From the NCBI GenBank assembly GCA_963613665.1, contig CAVEAL010000004.1:1-64000 (forward strand): a DNA stretch of 64,000 nucleotides. Direction: 5' to 3'. Source of the DNA: F23-B02 sp963613665. GTDB taxonomy: Bacteria > Bacillota > Clostridia > Oscillospirales > Oscillospiraceae. The position numbers were made by a program, and so were the translations under genes. How positions within the stretch are numbered: the first letter of the stretch is position 1; each line of letters opens with the position of its first letter. Under the pieces are notes generated by a model. That model did not search any database. It had not been told where the DNA came from and saw nothing but the letters and a program-made list of their open reading frames with translations. Positions 35,460 to 44,216 of the stretch are shown in pieces.

Positions 35460-36662
35460 ATGAAGATCGCGGTCGCGGGCGTGGGCTATGTCGGCCTTTC
35501 GCTGTCCGTGCTTCTCGCGCAGCATAACGAGGTCTGCGCCGTTACCACCACACAGACCAAGGCGGATATGATAAACTCAGGCTCGTCTCCGATAAAGGAC
35601 GCCGAGATCGAGCGTTTCCTCACGCATAAAAAGCTGGACCTCACCGCGACGACCGATGCAAGGTCCGCATACAAGAATGCCGGGATCGTTGTTATCGCAG
35701 TGCCGACGGACTACGATACCGAGAAAAACACCTTTGATACCTCCGCTGTGGAGGATGTCATAAGTACGGTGCTCAGAGTCAATTCCGCTGCGGATATCGT
35801 CATCAAATCCACGGTGCCGGTCGGCTATACCGATATGATCAGCCGCCGCTTCGGCGCAGACGGCATTGTGTTTTCTCCGGAATTTCTGAGGGAAGGGAAG
35901 GCCCTGTACGACAATCTTCACCCCTCACGCATCATTACCGGCTCGACCGGCACGCCGCGTTCGGAATCGGCAGCGGAGACGTTTGCGGCTTTGCTCCGTG
36001 AGGGAGCGGAGGATGCCGATATCCCGACGCTGTTCATGCGCAGCACGGAGGCCGAGGCCGTGAAGCTTTTTGCAAACACCTATCTTGCGCTGCGCGTCAG
36101 CTTCTTCAACGAGCTTGACACCTATGCCGAGGCGCGCGGGCTTGATACCTCGCAGATCATCGGCGGAGTGTGCCTTGATCCGCGGATCGGCGGACACTAC
36201 AATAACCCGTCCTTCGGCTACGGCGGCTACTGCCTGCCGAAGGATACGAAGCAGCTGCGCGCAAATTATGAGCAGATACCTGAAAACCTCATCTCAGCCA
36301 TCGTGGAGAGCAACCGCACACGCAAGGACGTTATCGCAGAGAATATCCTCCGCCGCGCCGGATACTATGAGGGACGGCGTGACGTCACGGTCGGCGTTTA
36401 CCGCCTTACGATGAAGTCCGAGTCGGATAATTTCCGCGCTTCGAGCATTCAGAGCGTCATGAAGCGGCTTATTGCAAAGGGTATCAAACCCGTCATCTAT
36501 GAGCCGGCGCTTAAAACGGAAGAATTCATGGGCTGCAGGAAAATAGACGACCTGAGCCGCTTCAAGTCAATGTGCGGCGTCATAATAGCCAACCGCTACA
36601 GCCATGAACTTGACGACGTGAAGGAAAAAGTGTATACACGGGATATCTTTGCAAGGGACTGA
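35460..36662 (+). CDS. ugd: UDP-glucose 6-dehydrogenase
   Basis: The 400-residue enzyme oxidises UDP-glucose twice to UDP-glucuronate. AVAGVGYVGLSLSVLL binds NAD, FSPEFLREGKALYDN and KLFANTYLALRVSFFNELD form the substrate site, and GYGGYCLPKDTK holds the catalytic Cys. In most homologues an Asp follows beta-2 to bind the NAD ribose; here the stretch reads CAVTTTQTK. ATG 35460 has GGGAGG upstream. It is the last gene of the polymer cluster and would supply glucuronate for it. Confidence 0.93.
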   Translation: MKIAVAGVGYVGLSLSVLLAQHNEVCAVTTTQTKADMINSGSSPIKDAEIERFLTHKKLDLTATTDARSAYKNAGIVVIAVPTDYDTEKNTFDTSAVEDVISTVLRVNSAADIVIKSTVPVGYTDMISRRFGADGIVFSPEFLREGKALYDNLHPSRIITGSTGTPRSESAAETFAALLREGAEDADIPTLFMRSTEAEAVKLFANTYLALRVSFFNELDTYAEARGLDTSQIIGGVCLDPRIGGHYNNPSFGYGGYCLPKDTKQLRANYEQIPENLISAIVESNRTRKDVIAENILRRAGYYEGRRDVTVGVYRLTMKSESDNFRASSIQSVMKRLIAKGIKPVIYEPALKTEEFMGCRKIDDLSRFKSMCGVIIANRYSHELDDVKEKVYTRDIFARD

Positions 36663-36700
36663 AAGAGGCTCAAATCAAAAGAATACAGCTTATACAAAAC

Positions 36701-36974
36701 GAGAAGGCTCCGCATTTTCATGCGGAGCCTCCTCAGCTTGTCAAAAAAGTCCCCCGAGGGACTTTTTTTGACTGCACTTTTCCGCCGAGCATTTTGAAAG
36801 TATTCAAAATGCTTTTACCGAAATCCTTGAAATTTCAAGGATTTCGACGGCGGTTTATCTAACTCGAGGCGGGTCTTGCCCCCTCGAGCTCCCCCGCTGC
36901 GCGGTCATCTTCACGCAGCAGCATAGGTTTTTTGACAGTCTGAGAAGGCTCCGCATTTTCATGCGGAGCCTCCT
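36701..36974. repeat. Structured intergenic repeat with direct terminal repeats
   Basis: Two identical 33-bp copies, each a hairpin with stem AGGCTCCGCA / TGCGGAGCCT (36701-36733 and 36942-36974), flank an interior of about 208 bp. Inside are the hairpin at 36740-36772, a palindrome 36789-36812, a perfect 28-bp palindrome centred on CTTGAAATTTCAAG (36819-36846) and paired CTCGAG boxes (36863, 36883). Bases 36736-36796 recur inverted at window positions 1-61. I see no reading frame in it. It fills the 346-base gap after ugd. Confidence 0.8.
36740..36772 (+). terminator. T-tailed hairpin inside the repeat, likely ugd terminator
   Basis: GTCAAAAAAGTCCC pairs with GGGACTTTTTTTGAC around a short loop, about 80 bases after ugd. 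Confidence 0.6.
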
Positions 36975-37008
36975 GCTATATAGGAAGGAAGGGGGGGATG
37001 GAAGCGTA

Positions 37009-38937
37009 TCAGATAGCGAGGGCGGCATCGAGCGCGTCGCCGGTCGCAAGCATGGAGTTGCCGGGAGCCTGGCGGGCCTCTCCGATGACTATTACCTGGG
37101 AAACGAGCTTTTCAAGCTCTGCCGAGAGTGTGTTGTTGGAGCGGTAGCCCATTGCCAGCACAATGTTATCGTAGCCGCGCAGCTCGTGAGTGCTGCCGTC
37201 GACGGTGCTCGTATAGGCAACGCCGTCCGTGAAGAACTCGCTGACGCGGGCGTTGGTAAACTGCCCGACCTTATGGTGCTCGAGGCTTGCCATAATGTAT
37301 TTGCGCGGTTCGGGCATGATATCCTCACCGACAACGGGCTTCATCTCAACGATGTCGCAGTCGTGACCGCGCTCGGCAAGATGCTCTGCAGCTTCGGCAC
37401 CGACCATGCCGCCGCCGACGATGAGCACCTTCTTGCCGACGTTGTATTTGCCCGTGAGCATATCCTCGGCATTTACATAGCCGCAGCCGGCAAGGCCGGG
37501 GATGGGCAGAATGAGCGGCACAGAGCCGGTCGCAACGATAACGGCGTCGGGCTTGAACTCGCCCACGAGCTCAGGCGTAACGGTCACGCCGAGACGGATA
37601 TCGACACCGGCCTCACGGCATCTTACGATGAGGCTGCGGATAGCGGGAGCGATCTCGCCCTTCGCGGGGGGATACGAAGCAACGAGGAAGTGACCGCCCA
37701 GCTCTGTGTTCTTTTCAAGAAGTATAACGTCGTGACCGCGCTTTGCGCACATCATTGCAGCGTACATTCCGCCGGGGCCGCCGCCGATGACGAGTACCTT
37801 TTTCTGTACCTCGGCGGGAACGATCTCGGCCTCACGGCCGACGCATGGGTTCATCGCGCAGGTGATAGGACGGCCTGCAAGCATATTCGGCACGCAGCCG
37901 AGCAGACATGCGATGCAGGGAGCGAGCGTTTCCAGATGTCCCGTGCGGGCCTTGAGCGGCAGCTCGGGATCGGCAATCGACTGGCGTCCGAAGGCTACGA
38001 GATCTGCTCTGCCCTGGCGAACGAGAAGCTCGGCGTACTGCGGTTCGGTATAGCGTCCGACGGTGATGACGGGGACGGATACGGCCTTTTTTATCTCGGT
38101 CACGAGGTCTGCGTTGAAGCCGCCGTGGGTGTTGTTCGGAGCCCACATGAACTCGTCATGCAGATGTATCGAGCGCGAGATGTTGAGCGCGTCAACGCCG
38201 CATTCCTGTTCAAGGTACGCCGCGACAGAAGCCGCGTCCTGAACGGTCAGACCGCCCTCGCCCTCATCTCTTGCGTTTATGCGGCAGAGAATGGGCATGT
38301 TGCCGGTCTTGCGGCGGATGTTTTCGATTATGAGCCTCGGCAGGCGCATACGGTTTTCAAAGCAGCCGCCGAACTCGTCGGTGCGCTTATTGGTACGCGC
38401 CGAAACGAAGGTGCTGACAAGGTAACCGTGTGCGCAGTGCACCTCGACCATGTCTATGCCGGCTCTCTGAGCACGGGCTGCGGCATCGCCGTAGGCCTCA
38501 ATGAGACGGTAGACCTCCTCGGTCGGCATTGCGACGGGGATCTCGCCGCCGCAGTGAGACGCCATGGCGCTTGCGGCCTTGAGCGGATATCCGGTGAGCT
38601 TGGAGTTGCCCTCGGGACCTGCGTGCTGGAGCTGGATATTGACCTTTGCGCCGTAGCGGTGGCAGCGCTCGGCAACCTCGCGGAAGCTGTCAACCACATC
38701 GTCGGTAAACAGGCAGGGTTTTCTCGGACCGCCCTTGGCTTCGGAGTAGACAACGGTCGATTCAATGGTTATCAGACCGAAGCCGCCCTTGGCGCGGGCC
38801 TCGTAATATGCGGCGGAGCGCTCGGAAAGCGAGCCGTCGGAGTTTGCAAAATTGTTGCCCATCGGCGGAACGACAAAGCGGTTGGGAACGGTGACGGTAC
38901 CGATATTGATGGGGCTGAACATCGTGGGGAATTTCAT
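37009..38937 (-). CDS. OYE/2,4-dienoyl-CoA reductase-type flavoenzyme of a shikimate-type operon
   Basis: The 642-residue protein has the same architecture as BaiCD and BaiH: an FMN barrel beginning FPTMFSPINIGTVTVPNR, the iron-sulfur site CIACLLGC plus a Cys in PITC, and two nucleotide-binding motifs (GGGPGGMYAA, GGGMVGAEAA). It is clearly a paralogue of both but matches neither closely. ATG 38937 has AGAGG upstream; a GTG nine bases earlier overlaps the ribosome site. It ends a four-gene operon with AroE-like, TIM-barrel and MFS genes, so a cyclohexene carboxylate substrate is more likely than a bile acid (inference). Confidence 0.75.
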   Translation of the reverse strand: MKFPTMFSPINIGTVTVPNRFVVPPMGNNFANSDGSLSERSAAYYEARAKGGFGLITIESTVVYSEAKGGPRKPCLFTDDVVDSFREVAERCHRYGAKVNIQLQHAGPEGNSKLTGYPLKAASAMASHCGGEIPVAMPTEEVYRLIEAYGDAAARAQRAGIDMVEVHCAHGYLVSTFVSARTNKRTDEFGGCFENRMRLPRLIIENIRRKTGNMPILCRINARDEGEGGLTVQDAASVAAYLEQECGVDALNISRSIHLHDEFMWAPNNTHGGFNADLVTEIKKAVSVPVITVGRYTEPQYAELLVRQGRADLVAFGRQSIADPELPLKARTGHLETLAPCIACLLGCVPNMLAGRPITCAMNPCVGREAEIVPAEVQKKVLVIGGGPGGMYAAMMCAKRGHDVILLEKNTELGGHFLVASYPPAKGEIAPAIRSLIVRCREAGVDIRLGVTVTPELVGEFKPDAVIVATGSVPLILPIPGLAGCGYVNAEDMLTGKYNVGKKVLIVGGGMVGAEAAEHLAERGHDCDIVEMKPVVGEDIMPEPRKYIMASLEHHKVGQFTNARVSEFFTDGVAYTSTVDGSTHELRGYDNIVLAMGYRSNNTLSAELEKLVSQVIVIGEARQAPGNSMLATGDALDAALAI

Positions 38938-38964
38938 CTTATGCACCTCTCTGATTTTTGTTGC

Positions 38965-39837
38965 TTAGCTGAAGAACTTTGCGGCAACCTCGTCCTCGGG
39001 CATTTCCTCGCCGGTGAACAGACGGAAGGCCTCAACGCCCTGCTGAAGCAGCATTCCTATTCCGCCTACGGTAACGCATCCGGCAGCGGCGGCTTCCCTG
39101 ATCATGCGAGTCTCGCGGGGATTGTAGACCGTATCGGCAACGACGAGACCGGGGCGGTAGAGCGAGGGCTCGACGAGCGTTTCACTGTCAAGCGGTGCCA
39201 TGCCGACCTTGGTCGCATTTACGAGGATGTCACAGCCGGCAACGGCTTCTGCAACGGTCTGCGCATCGGCGAGGTCGCCTGCCTCGGCCTTGCAGCCGGG
39301 GATGTTGGCGGCGATCTTTGAAACAGTGAGCTCGGCATTTGCAAAGCTCTTGGAGCTCTTGCGGTTCAGGATGACGATCTTTTCCGCACCGTCGAGCGCA
39401 CACTGGATGCTCAGTGCGGTCGCAGCGCCGCCTGCGCCCAGAACGACAATGCTCTTGCCCTTTACGGAGACACCGTGCTTTTCAAGGTTGCGCACGAAGC
39501 CGACACCGTCGGTGTTGTGTCCGGTGAGCCTGCCGTTTTCGTCGGCCGTGACGGTGTTGCACGCTCCGATGAGCTTCACCGCGGGAGTCAGCTCGTCGAG
39601 ATAGTCGCAGACGGCCGTCTTGCCGGGCATCGTGATATTAAAGCCGCCGACATGCATCAGTCTGAGCGCCGCTACGGCGTCTCCGACCTTTTCAAGGGGA
39701 ATGTCAAAGGCAAGATATGCGTTGTTAAGACCCAGCTTATCGAAGCTGTAGTTGTACATTGCAGGGGAGCCGGAGTGCCCTACGGGGGAGCCGATCAGGC
39801 AAAAAAGTCTGGTGTGTCCGTCAATTCTGTGTTCCAT
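38965..39837 (-). CDS. aroE: Shikimate/quinate dehydrogenase (AroE/YdiB family)
   Basis: The 290-residue enzyme interconverts shikimate and 3-dehydroshikimate. GSPVGHSGSPAMYN holds the substrate serines, GFNITMPGKTAV the catalytic Lys, NTDGVGF the catalytic Asp, and VLGAGGAATALS binds the cofactor. PGK instead of the usual PHK/PYK, and HTRLFCLIGSPVGHS at the start, suggest the YdiB-like catabolic branch. ATG 39837 has GGAGG; the longer upstream frame is a shadow. Context with a transporter and a TIM-barrel enzyme supports catabolism over biosynthesis. Confidence 0.85.
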   Translation of the reverse strand: MEHRIDGHTRLFCLIGSPVGHSGSPAMYNYSFDKLGLNNAYLAFDIPLEKVGDAVAALRLMHVGGFNITMPGKTAVCDYLDELTPAVKLIGACNTVTADENGRLTGHNTDGVGFVRNLEKHGVSVKGKSIVVLGAGGAATALSIQCALDGAEKIVILNRKSSKSFANAELTVSKIAANIPGCKAEAGDLADAQTVAEAVAGCDILVNATKVGMAPLDSETLVEPSLYRPGLVVADTVYNPRETRMIREAAAAGCVTVGGIGMLLQQGVEAFRLFTGEEMPEDEVAAKFFS

Positions 39838-39856
39838 GTCAATACCTCCAGTATGT

Positions 39857-40699
39857 TCAGCCGCACATCTCGGGCCATGTCTGAGCAAGCAGCTCGGATA
39901 CGGCAGAGAAGTTAGCCTTGGCCGCCTCGGCAACGCCGGTGGCCAGTATCTCGTCGCTTATGACCTCAACGCCGACAACGGCGGGGGAGATGCCCTTGGC
40001 CTTGATCATCTCGACAAAGCCCGCGGAGTCGCCGTAGCCCTTGCCGGGAAGCGCACGGTCGTGCATGGATTCGTCGCGGAGTATCGAAGCGGCGTAGGCA
40101 CGGGCCTGCACGTCGTTAAGCTGTATGGCAACGATCTTGTCGGCGGGGATATCAGCCATCAGCTCGGGGTCGTAGCTCTGTCCTGCTCTGATCCAGTGCC
40201 AGGAATCGAGGATAAGCTTTGCGTTGTCGCAGCCGGAGCCCTTTACGACCTCCCATGCCTTGCGGATGCCGGGAAGTCCGCTGTAGGGCATAGGCTCAAC
40301 GCCGATGGTATACTTGCCGGCGCGGCCGCACAGCTCCTTGAGCTTCTGCGCGGTCCACTCGACGGAGTAGTTCTCCATCAGACCGCAGTTTATGTGGTTC
40401 ACACCGAACAGCTCGCACATATGGAAGCACAGCTGCTCCTTGTATTTCTCCTCGTAGGAGCGGTGTGCCTCCGCCCACTGGACGATGTACTCGACCTCGG
40501 TAACTTTCATATCGTACTTTTCGAGAATGGCGAGGATGTCGCCGTCAAAAAGACCTTCGTTGAGGGCATCCACATAGGTCTCTGCACGCAGGCCTATTCC
40601 CTCGAAGCCGGCAGCCTTCGCCGCGCTGACGCGCTCTTCAAAGCTGCACTGATCGCCGAGTGTCCATGAACTGACTGTGATGGGATGCTGTTTGCTCAT
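39857..40699 (-). CDS. Xylose isomerase-like TIM-barrel enzyme, possible 3-dehydroshikimate dehydratase
   Basis: The 280-residue protein belongs to the sugar phosphate isomerase/epimerase superfamily. Metal ligands are expected at VEPMPY, LDSWHW, QLND and VGVEVIS near the C-terminus. Related enzymes (AsbF, QuiC) turn 3-dehydroshikimate into protocatechuate, and the neighbouring AroE-like dehydrogenase would make that substrate. ATG 40699 has AAAAGGAGG; the longer frame overlaps the transporter gene without a ribosome site. An isomerase acting on another polyol remains possible. Confidence 0.65.
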   Translation of the reverse strand: MSKQHPITVSSWTLGDQCSFEERVSAAKAAGFEGIGLRAETYVDALNEGLFDGDILAILEKYDMKVTEVEYIVQWAEAHRSYEEKYKEQLCFHMCELFGVNHINCGLMENYSVEWTAQKLKELCGRAGKYTIGVEPMPYSGLPGIRKAWEVVKGSGCDNAKLILDSWHWIRAGQSYDPELMADIPADKIVAIQLNDVQARAYAASILRDESMHDRALPGKGYGDSAGFVEMIKAKGISPAVVGVEVISDEILATGVAEAAKANFSAVSELLAQTWPEMCG

Positions 40700-40715
40700 T
40701 TTAATTTTCCTCCTT

Positions 40716-41936
40716 TTATTCTGCGGCAGGCTGTGCCTGTGCCGCCGTGTCAATATCTATACGCCTGTTTAAAACTACTGCGAGGATAATGCCGATAAGA
40801 GTTACCGCCATGTTGAACAGAAGAACATAGCGCGGTCCGTTTACGCCGGAGACGCGGGTGATGAGGCTTGCTGCGTTGAGAACGGCGTAGTTTGCAACGG
40901 ATGAGGATATCATTACTATCGAGGTGATAACGCCGCGGTTTTTGGGGAACATTTCGTTTGCTACCGAGGTTACGAGCTGGAGAACGCCGCCGGCAGCAAA
41001 GAAGCCTACGAAGAAACCGCCGATCAGGCAGACTGCCGGCACCTGAACGAAGAAAACAACTCCGAGGGTCACAAGTGCGCAGGCCGGATAAATGATGAGT
41101 ATCTTGGCCGGTTTCATGCCCTTGTTAAGGAGCGCCGCGTTAATGAACAGGGCGGCGACTATGCCGAGGGAATACCAGGTCTGTATCATGCTGGGGTTTG
41201 CCAGCCCGTAGAGAGCTCCGAGCTCCTGATTGCAGTTCATCCAGAGCATGAAGGTCGTGGAGCTTGTAAAGCCGAGCGCGACGAGTATGACCGCCGACGG
41301 GGTAAAGTGCATTTTTTCCTTTTCGCCCGTCTCCTTCTTCTCATTATGCTCACGCGGAGGGAAGGGCAGGAACACGAGCGCGATGCCGTCGAGGATGACT
41401 ATTGCCGCTCCGGCGAGGAACACCGTGTTGAAGGGAAGACCGCATTTGTCAACGGCGAGTATCGCAAAGGGCAGAAGAAACTGCGCAAGTGATACGGCAA
41501 GCTTTGTAAAGATGTTTGCTATCGTGCCCTTTTCCTTGAATATCTCCATGCAGGAGGGAGTGATGCTCGTATCGAGGAACGAGTTGCCCATGCCGCTTAC
41601 TATTGCAAAGGCGTAGCCCCAATACATGTTCGTCGTAAAGGTGATGCCGGTGAAGAACACGGCGTACAGAGCACAGCCGATAAGCGCCGAGAGCCTTCTT
41701 CCGAGCTTATCCGAGAGCGGCCCTGCGATGGGAAAGGCTATCAGACGGCCGAGACCGATGGCGGCGATAACGGCTACGACGGCGGATATGTCATAAAGTC
41801 CGTCCGCGCCGGGGGTGTAGCCCCAGAGCTGCGCAAACTCCTGCTTGTAGTGCCCCATGACCGATGCGGCAATGCCGAGCGCAAAGTACGTTATGTACAG
41901 GGCAAGGGCTGTCGGATAGTAGCGTTTCTGGCTCAT
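40716..41936 (-). CDS. MFS transporter, probable shikimate/quinate uptake
   Basis: The 406-residue protein has 12 predicted membrane segments, with GPLSDKLGRRLSALIG in the loop between spans 2 and 3 and a charged central loop (EHNEKKETGEKEK). It is the first gene of the operon and lies opposite a LysR gene. The substrate is inferred from the AroE-like and TIM-barrel neighbours. It is not close to the BaiG-type protein earlier in the window. Confidence 0.7.
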   Translation of the reverse strand: MSQKRYYPTALALYITYFALGIAASVMGHYKQEFAQLWGYTPGADGLYDISAVVAVIAAIGLGRLIAFPIAGPLSDKLGRRLSALIGCALYAVFFTGITFTTNMYWGYAFAIVSGMGNSFLDTSITPSCMEIFKEKGTIANIFTKLAVSLAQFLLPFAILAVDKCGLPFNTVFLAGAAIVILDGIALVFLPFPPREHNEKKETGEKEKMHFTPSAVILVALGFTSSTTFMLWMNCNQELGALYGLANPSMIQTWYSLGIVAALFINAALLNKGMKPAKILIIYPACALVTLGVVFFVQVPAVCLIGGFFVGFFAAGGVLQLVTSVANEMFPKNRGVITSIVMISSSVANYAVLNAASLITRVSGVNGPRYVLLFNMAVTLIGIILAVVLNRRIDIDTAAQAQPAAE

Positions 41937-42044
41937 CTAATTTCTCCCGTCCTTTCAGAGTTTCGTATTTTCCGTTCTGCTCCGCCCGGGCCGGCTGCGC
42001 CGTCCGGCGGCTCGATGGCTAAAGCATAGCATGTTGTGTATTAT

Positions 42045-42092
42045 TTAACAAATTGTTAAAAAGAATAAAATGATAGATTTTTTCTATCATTT
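42045..42092. promoter_or_regulatory. LysR-type operator region
   Basis: Two inverted repeats lie between the divergent MFS and LysR genes: TTAACAA-A-TTGTTAA (42045-42059) and AAATGATAGA-N5-TCTATCATTT (42068-42092). Such dyads are typical LysR binding sites. Confidence 0.6.
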
Positions 42093-42130
42093 GTGTAATA
42101 ATACAGCTATGGAAGAGGAGGAGCGGAAAC

Positions 42131-43015
42131 ATGAACTTATCACACCTGAGGTACTTTGTCCGTCTGGCAGAGACTCGGCACTACACCAAGGCCGCCGAGC
42201 AGATGTACATATCCCAGCCGAGCCTGAGCCACGCCATCGCCCAGCTCGAGCAGGAGCTCGGAGTGCCGCTGTTTGAGAAAAACGGACGCAATGTCGAGCT
42301 CACGCGCTTCGGCGAGGAATTCCTCAAGCAGGTGCGCCAGTCGCTTGAGATACTTGACGACAGCATCGACTATCTGCACCGTATCGCCGCCGGAAACGGC
42401 ATCGTGAGGCTCGGTCTGCTTCGCACGCTCGGCATCGAATATGTACCGTCGCTTGCCGCGCAGTTTAAGCGCCGGAACGCGGACAAGGATGTGGACTTTA
42501 CATTCTTTACCGGCGTGACTTCGGATATTATGCACAAATTGCAGCGGCATGAATTGGATATTGTGCTCAGCTCAAGAGCTCCGGATGAGTATAAATTCGA
42601 GTCTATCCCCGTCAAGAAGCAGGACCTTGTTCTCATAGTCCCGCCGGATCACCGCCTTGCCGCACAGCACACGGCGGAGCTGTCGGAGGTGCTGGACGAT
42701 CCTTTTATCCAGTATACGTCGGGCTCCGGACTGCGGCATGTGATAAACGATATGTTCGGGCAGATAAACGCAAGTCCCAATATCGCTTATGAGATACAGG
42801 AGGATCAGGTCATCGCCGGCCTCGTTGCTCAGGGCTTCGGCGTTGCGGTGGTGCCGTACATGGAAATGCTGCTGCGGCTGAACGTGAAGATACTTCAGAT
42901 ATCGCGCCCCGTTCCGAACAGGATGTTCTATCTTGTTACCGACCCGACGATGACGCTGTCTCCTGCTGCGGAGGATTTTAAGCGCTTTGTTCTGTCGCAA
43001 AGTGAAAAGCCATGA
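42131..43015 (+). CDS. LysR-family transcriptional regulator
   Basis: The 294-residue regulator has the N-terminal winged HTH (LRYFVRLAETRHYTKAAEQM, SQPSLSHAIAQLE) and a C-terminal periplasmic-binding-like effector domain. GAGGAG precedes the ATG. It diverges from the MFS-TIM-AroE-flavoenzyme operon, so it most likely senses shikimate, quinate or a product and switches that operon, as QuiR does in Listeria (family knowledge). Confidence 0.88.
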   Translation: MNLSHLRYFVRLAETRHYTKAAEQMYISQPSLSHAIAQLEQELGVPLFEKNGRNVELTRFGEEFLKQVRQSLEILDDSIDYLHRIAAGNGIVRLGLLRTLGIEYVPSLAAQFKRRNADKDVDFTFFTGVTSDIMHKLQRHELDIVLSSRAPDEYKFESIPVKKQDLVLIVPPDHRLAAQHTAELSEVLDDPFIQYTSGSGLRHVINDMFGQINASPNIAYEIQEDQVIAGLVAQGFGVAVVPYMEMLLRLNVKILQISRPVPNRMFYLVTDPTMTLSPAAEDFKRFVLSQSEKP

Positions 43016-43086
43016 TACCTGTAAATAAGCAAAAACAATGCTGCAATAGTTTTTTTGCATCAAATTTTGCATTTATAACGACAAAA

Positions 43087-43118
43087 ACCCATGCTTTAGC
43101 TGTCTGAAAGCATGGGCT
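43087..43118. terminator. Bidirectional terminator between the lysR and aroF genes
   Basis: ACCCATGCTTT and AAAGCATGGGCT form the stem between two converging genes, with A/T-rich flanks. Confidence 0.65.
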
Positions 43119-43154
43119 TATTCATATCTGCCGTTTCAGCGGCCTCTTTGAGCG

Positions 43155-44168
43155 TTAATCTGCCGTGTCGCCGAGCGCTCTGCGCAGTGCAAAGAGCTTT
43201 CTGGAAACACAGGCGAACTGCGCCGGAGTTATGGCCTGTGCAGCGTCGCATTTTGCCTGCGCCGGATCGTTGTGCACCTCTATCATGAGCCCGTCCGCTC
43301 CGGCGGCAGCGGCGGCAAGCGCCATGGGCTCAACATACTTTGCGTGCCCCGTCGCGTGACTCGGATCGACGATTACCGGCAGCCGGCTGAGATCCTTTAT
43401 CACCGCAACGGCCGAGAGATCGAGCGTATTGCGCGTTGCCGTTTCAAAGGTGCGGATGCCGCGCTCGCAGAGGACGACGCGCTCGTTTCCGCCGCTCATT
43501 ATGTACTCTGCCGAGGTCAGAAGCTCCTTTACGGTGTTTGACCAGCCGCGCTTTAAAAGTATGGGCTTATCTAGCCTGCCGAGCGCCTTCAAAAGCTCAA
43601 AATTCTGCATATTGCGCGCACCGACCTGAAGCATATCGACATTCTCGAAAAGCGGCAGCTGCTCCTTGTCGCTTATCTCGCTGACAGTCGGCATGCCGCA
43701 TTTGCGTCCGGCCTCGATGAGCGGCGGCAGACCGTCGGCCCGCATACCCTGAAAGCTGTACGGCGAGGTGCGCGGCTTGAAAGCGCCTGCGCGGAGTATC
43801 TGAGCTCCGGCGGCTTTTACCTCCGCGGCGATCCCCGCGACCTGCTCGGCACTCTCGACCGAGCATGGGCCTGCTATCAGCGTAAACGTGCCGCTGCCGA
43901 TGCTGACATTGCCGACATTGACTCTTATCGAGTCGTGCGGCTGACGGTGTCCGGCAAGCTTGTACGGCTGAGTGATCGCCCTGACGTATTCAACGATCTC
44001 CATATCTTCTATATATCCGGCATCGAGCCTGTCAGCATCGCCGATGACGGCCAGCACGGATTGGCGCTCTCCGCGCATCGTCTGAACCTCAAGGCCGTGG
44101 CAGCGTATCCAGCATCTTAGCTCCTCTGCCTGCTCCGGGGCGGCATCGCGCCTAAGTACGATTATCAT
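43155..44168 (-). CDS. aroF: 3-deoxy-7-phosphoheptulonate (DAHP) synthase
   Basis: The 337-residue type I-beta DAHP synthase condenses PEP and erythrose-4-phosphate, the entry to aromatic biosynthesis. An N-terminal ferredoxin-like regulatory segment (about 1-75) precedes the barrel with LIAGPCSVES, FKPRTSPYSFQG, LLKRG, ERGIRTFE and VDPSHATGH (metal and PEP sites). ATG 44168 has GGAGG. The upstream open frame is non-coding leader, which contains a good promoter. Confidence 0.95.
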   Translation of the reverse strand: MIIVLRRDAAPEQAEELRCWIRCHGLEVQTMRGERQSVLAVIGDADRLDAGYIEDMEIVEYVRAITQPYKLAGHRQPHDSIRVNVGNVSIGSGTFTLIAGPCSVESAEQVAGIAAEVKAAGAQILRAGAFKPRTSPYSFQGMRADGLPPLIEAGRKCGMPTVSEISDKEQLPLFENVDMLQVGARNMQNFELLKALGRLDKPILLKRGWSNTVKELLTSAEYIMSGGNERVVLCERGIRTFETATRNTLDLSAVAVIKDLSRLPVIVDPSHATGHAKYVEPMALAAAAAGADGLMIEVHNDPAQAKCDAAQAITPAQFACVSRKLFALRRALGDTAD

Positions 44169-44216
44169 GGCGTAGACCTCCGAAAAATGATAAAATATTA
44201 TTATAGTATTAATCAT

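Noticed and set aside
37009..38937. Third flavoenzyme as an extra bai gene
   Set aside because: Its operon partners are AroE-like, TIM-barrel and MFS genes under a LysR gene, and it is 11 kb from the bai set. Shikimate-type chemistry fits better, though bile acids are not fully excluded.
36961..39321. 786-codon plus-strand frame opposite the flavoenzyme and aroE genes
   Set aside because: It is an antisense shadow crossing two real genes with clear domains and ribosome sites; its product matches nothing.
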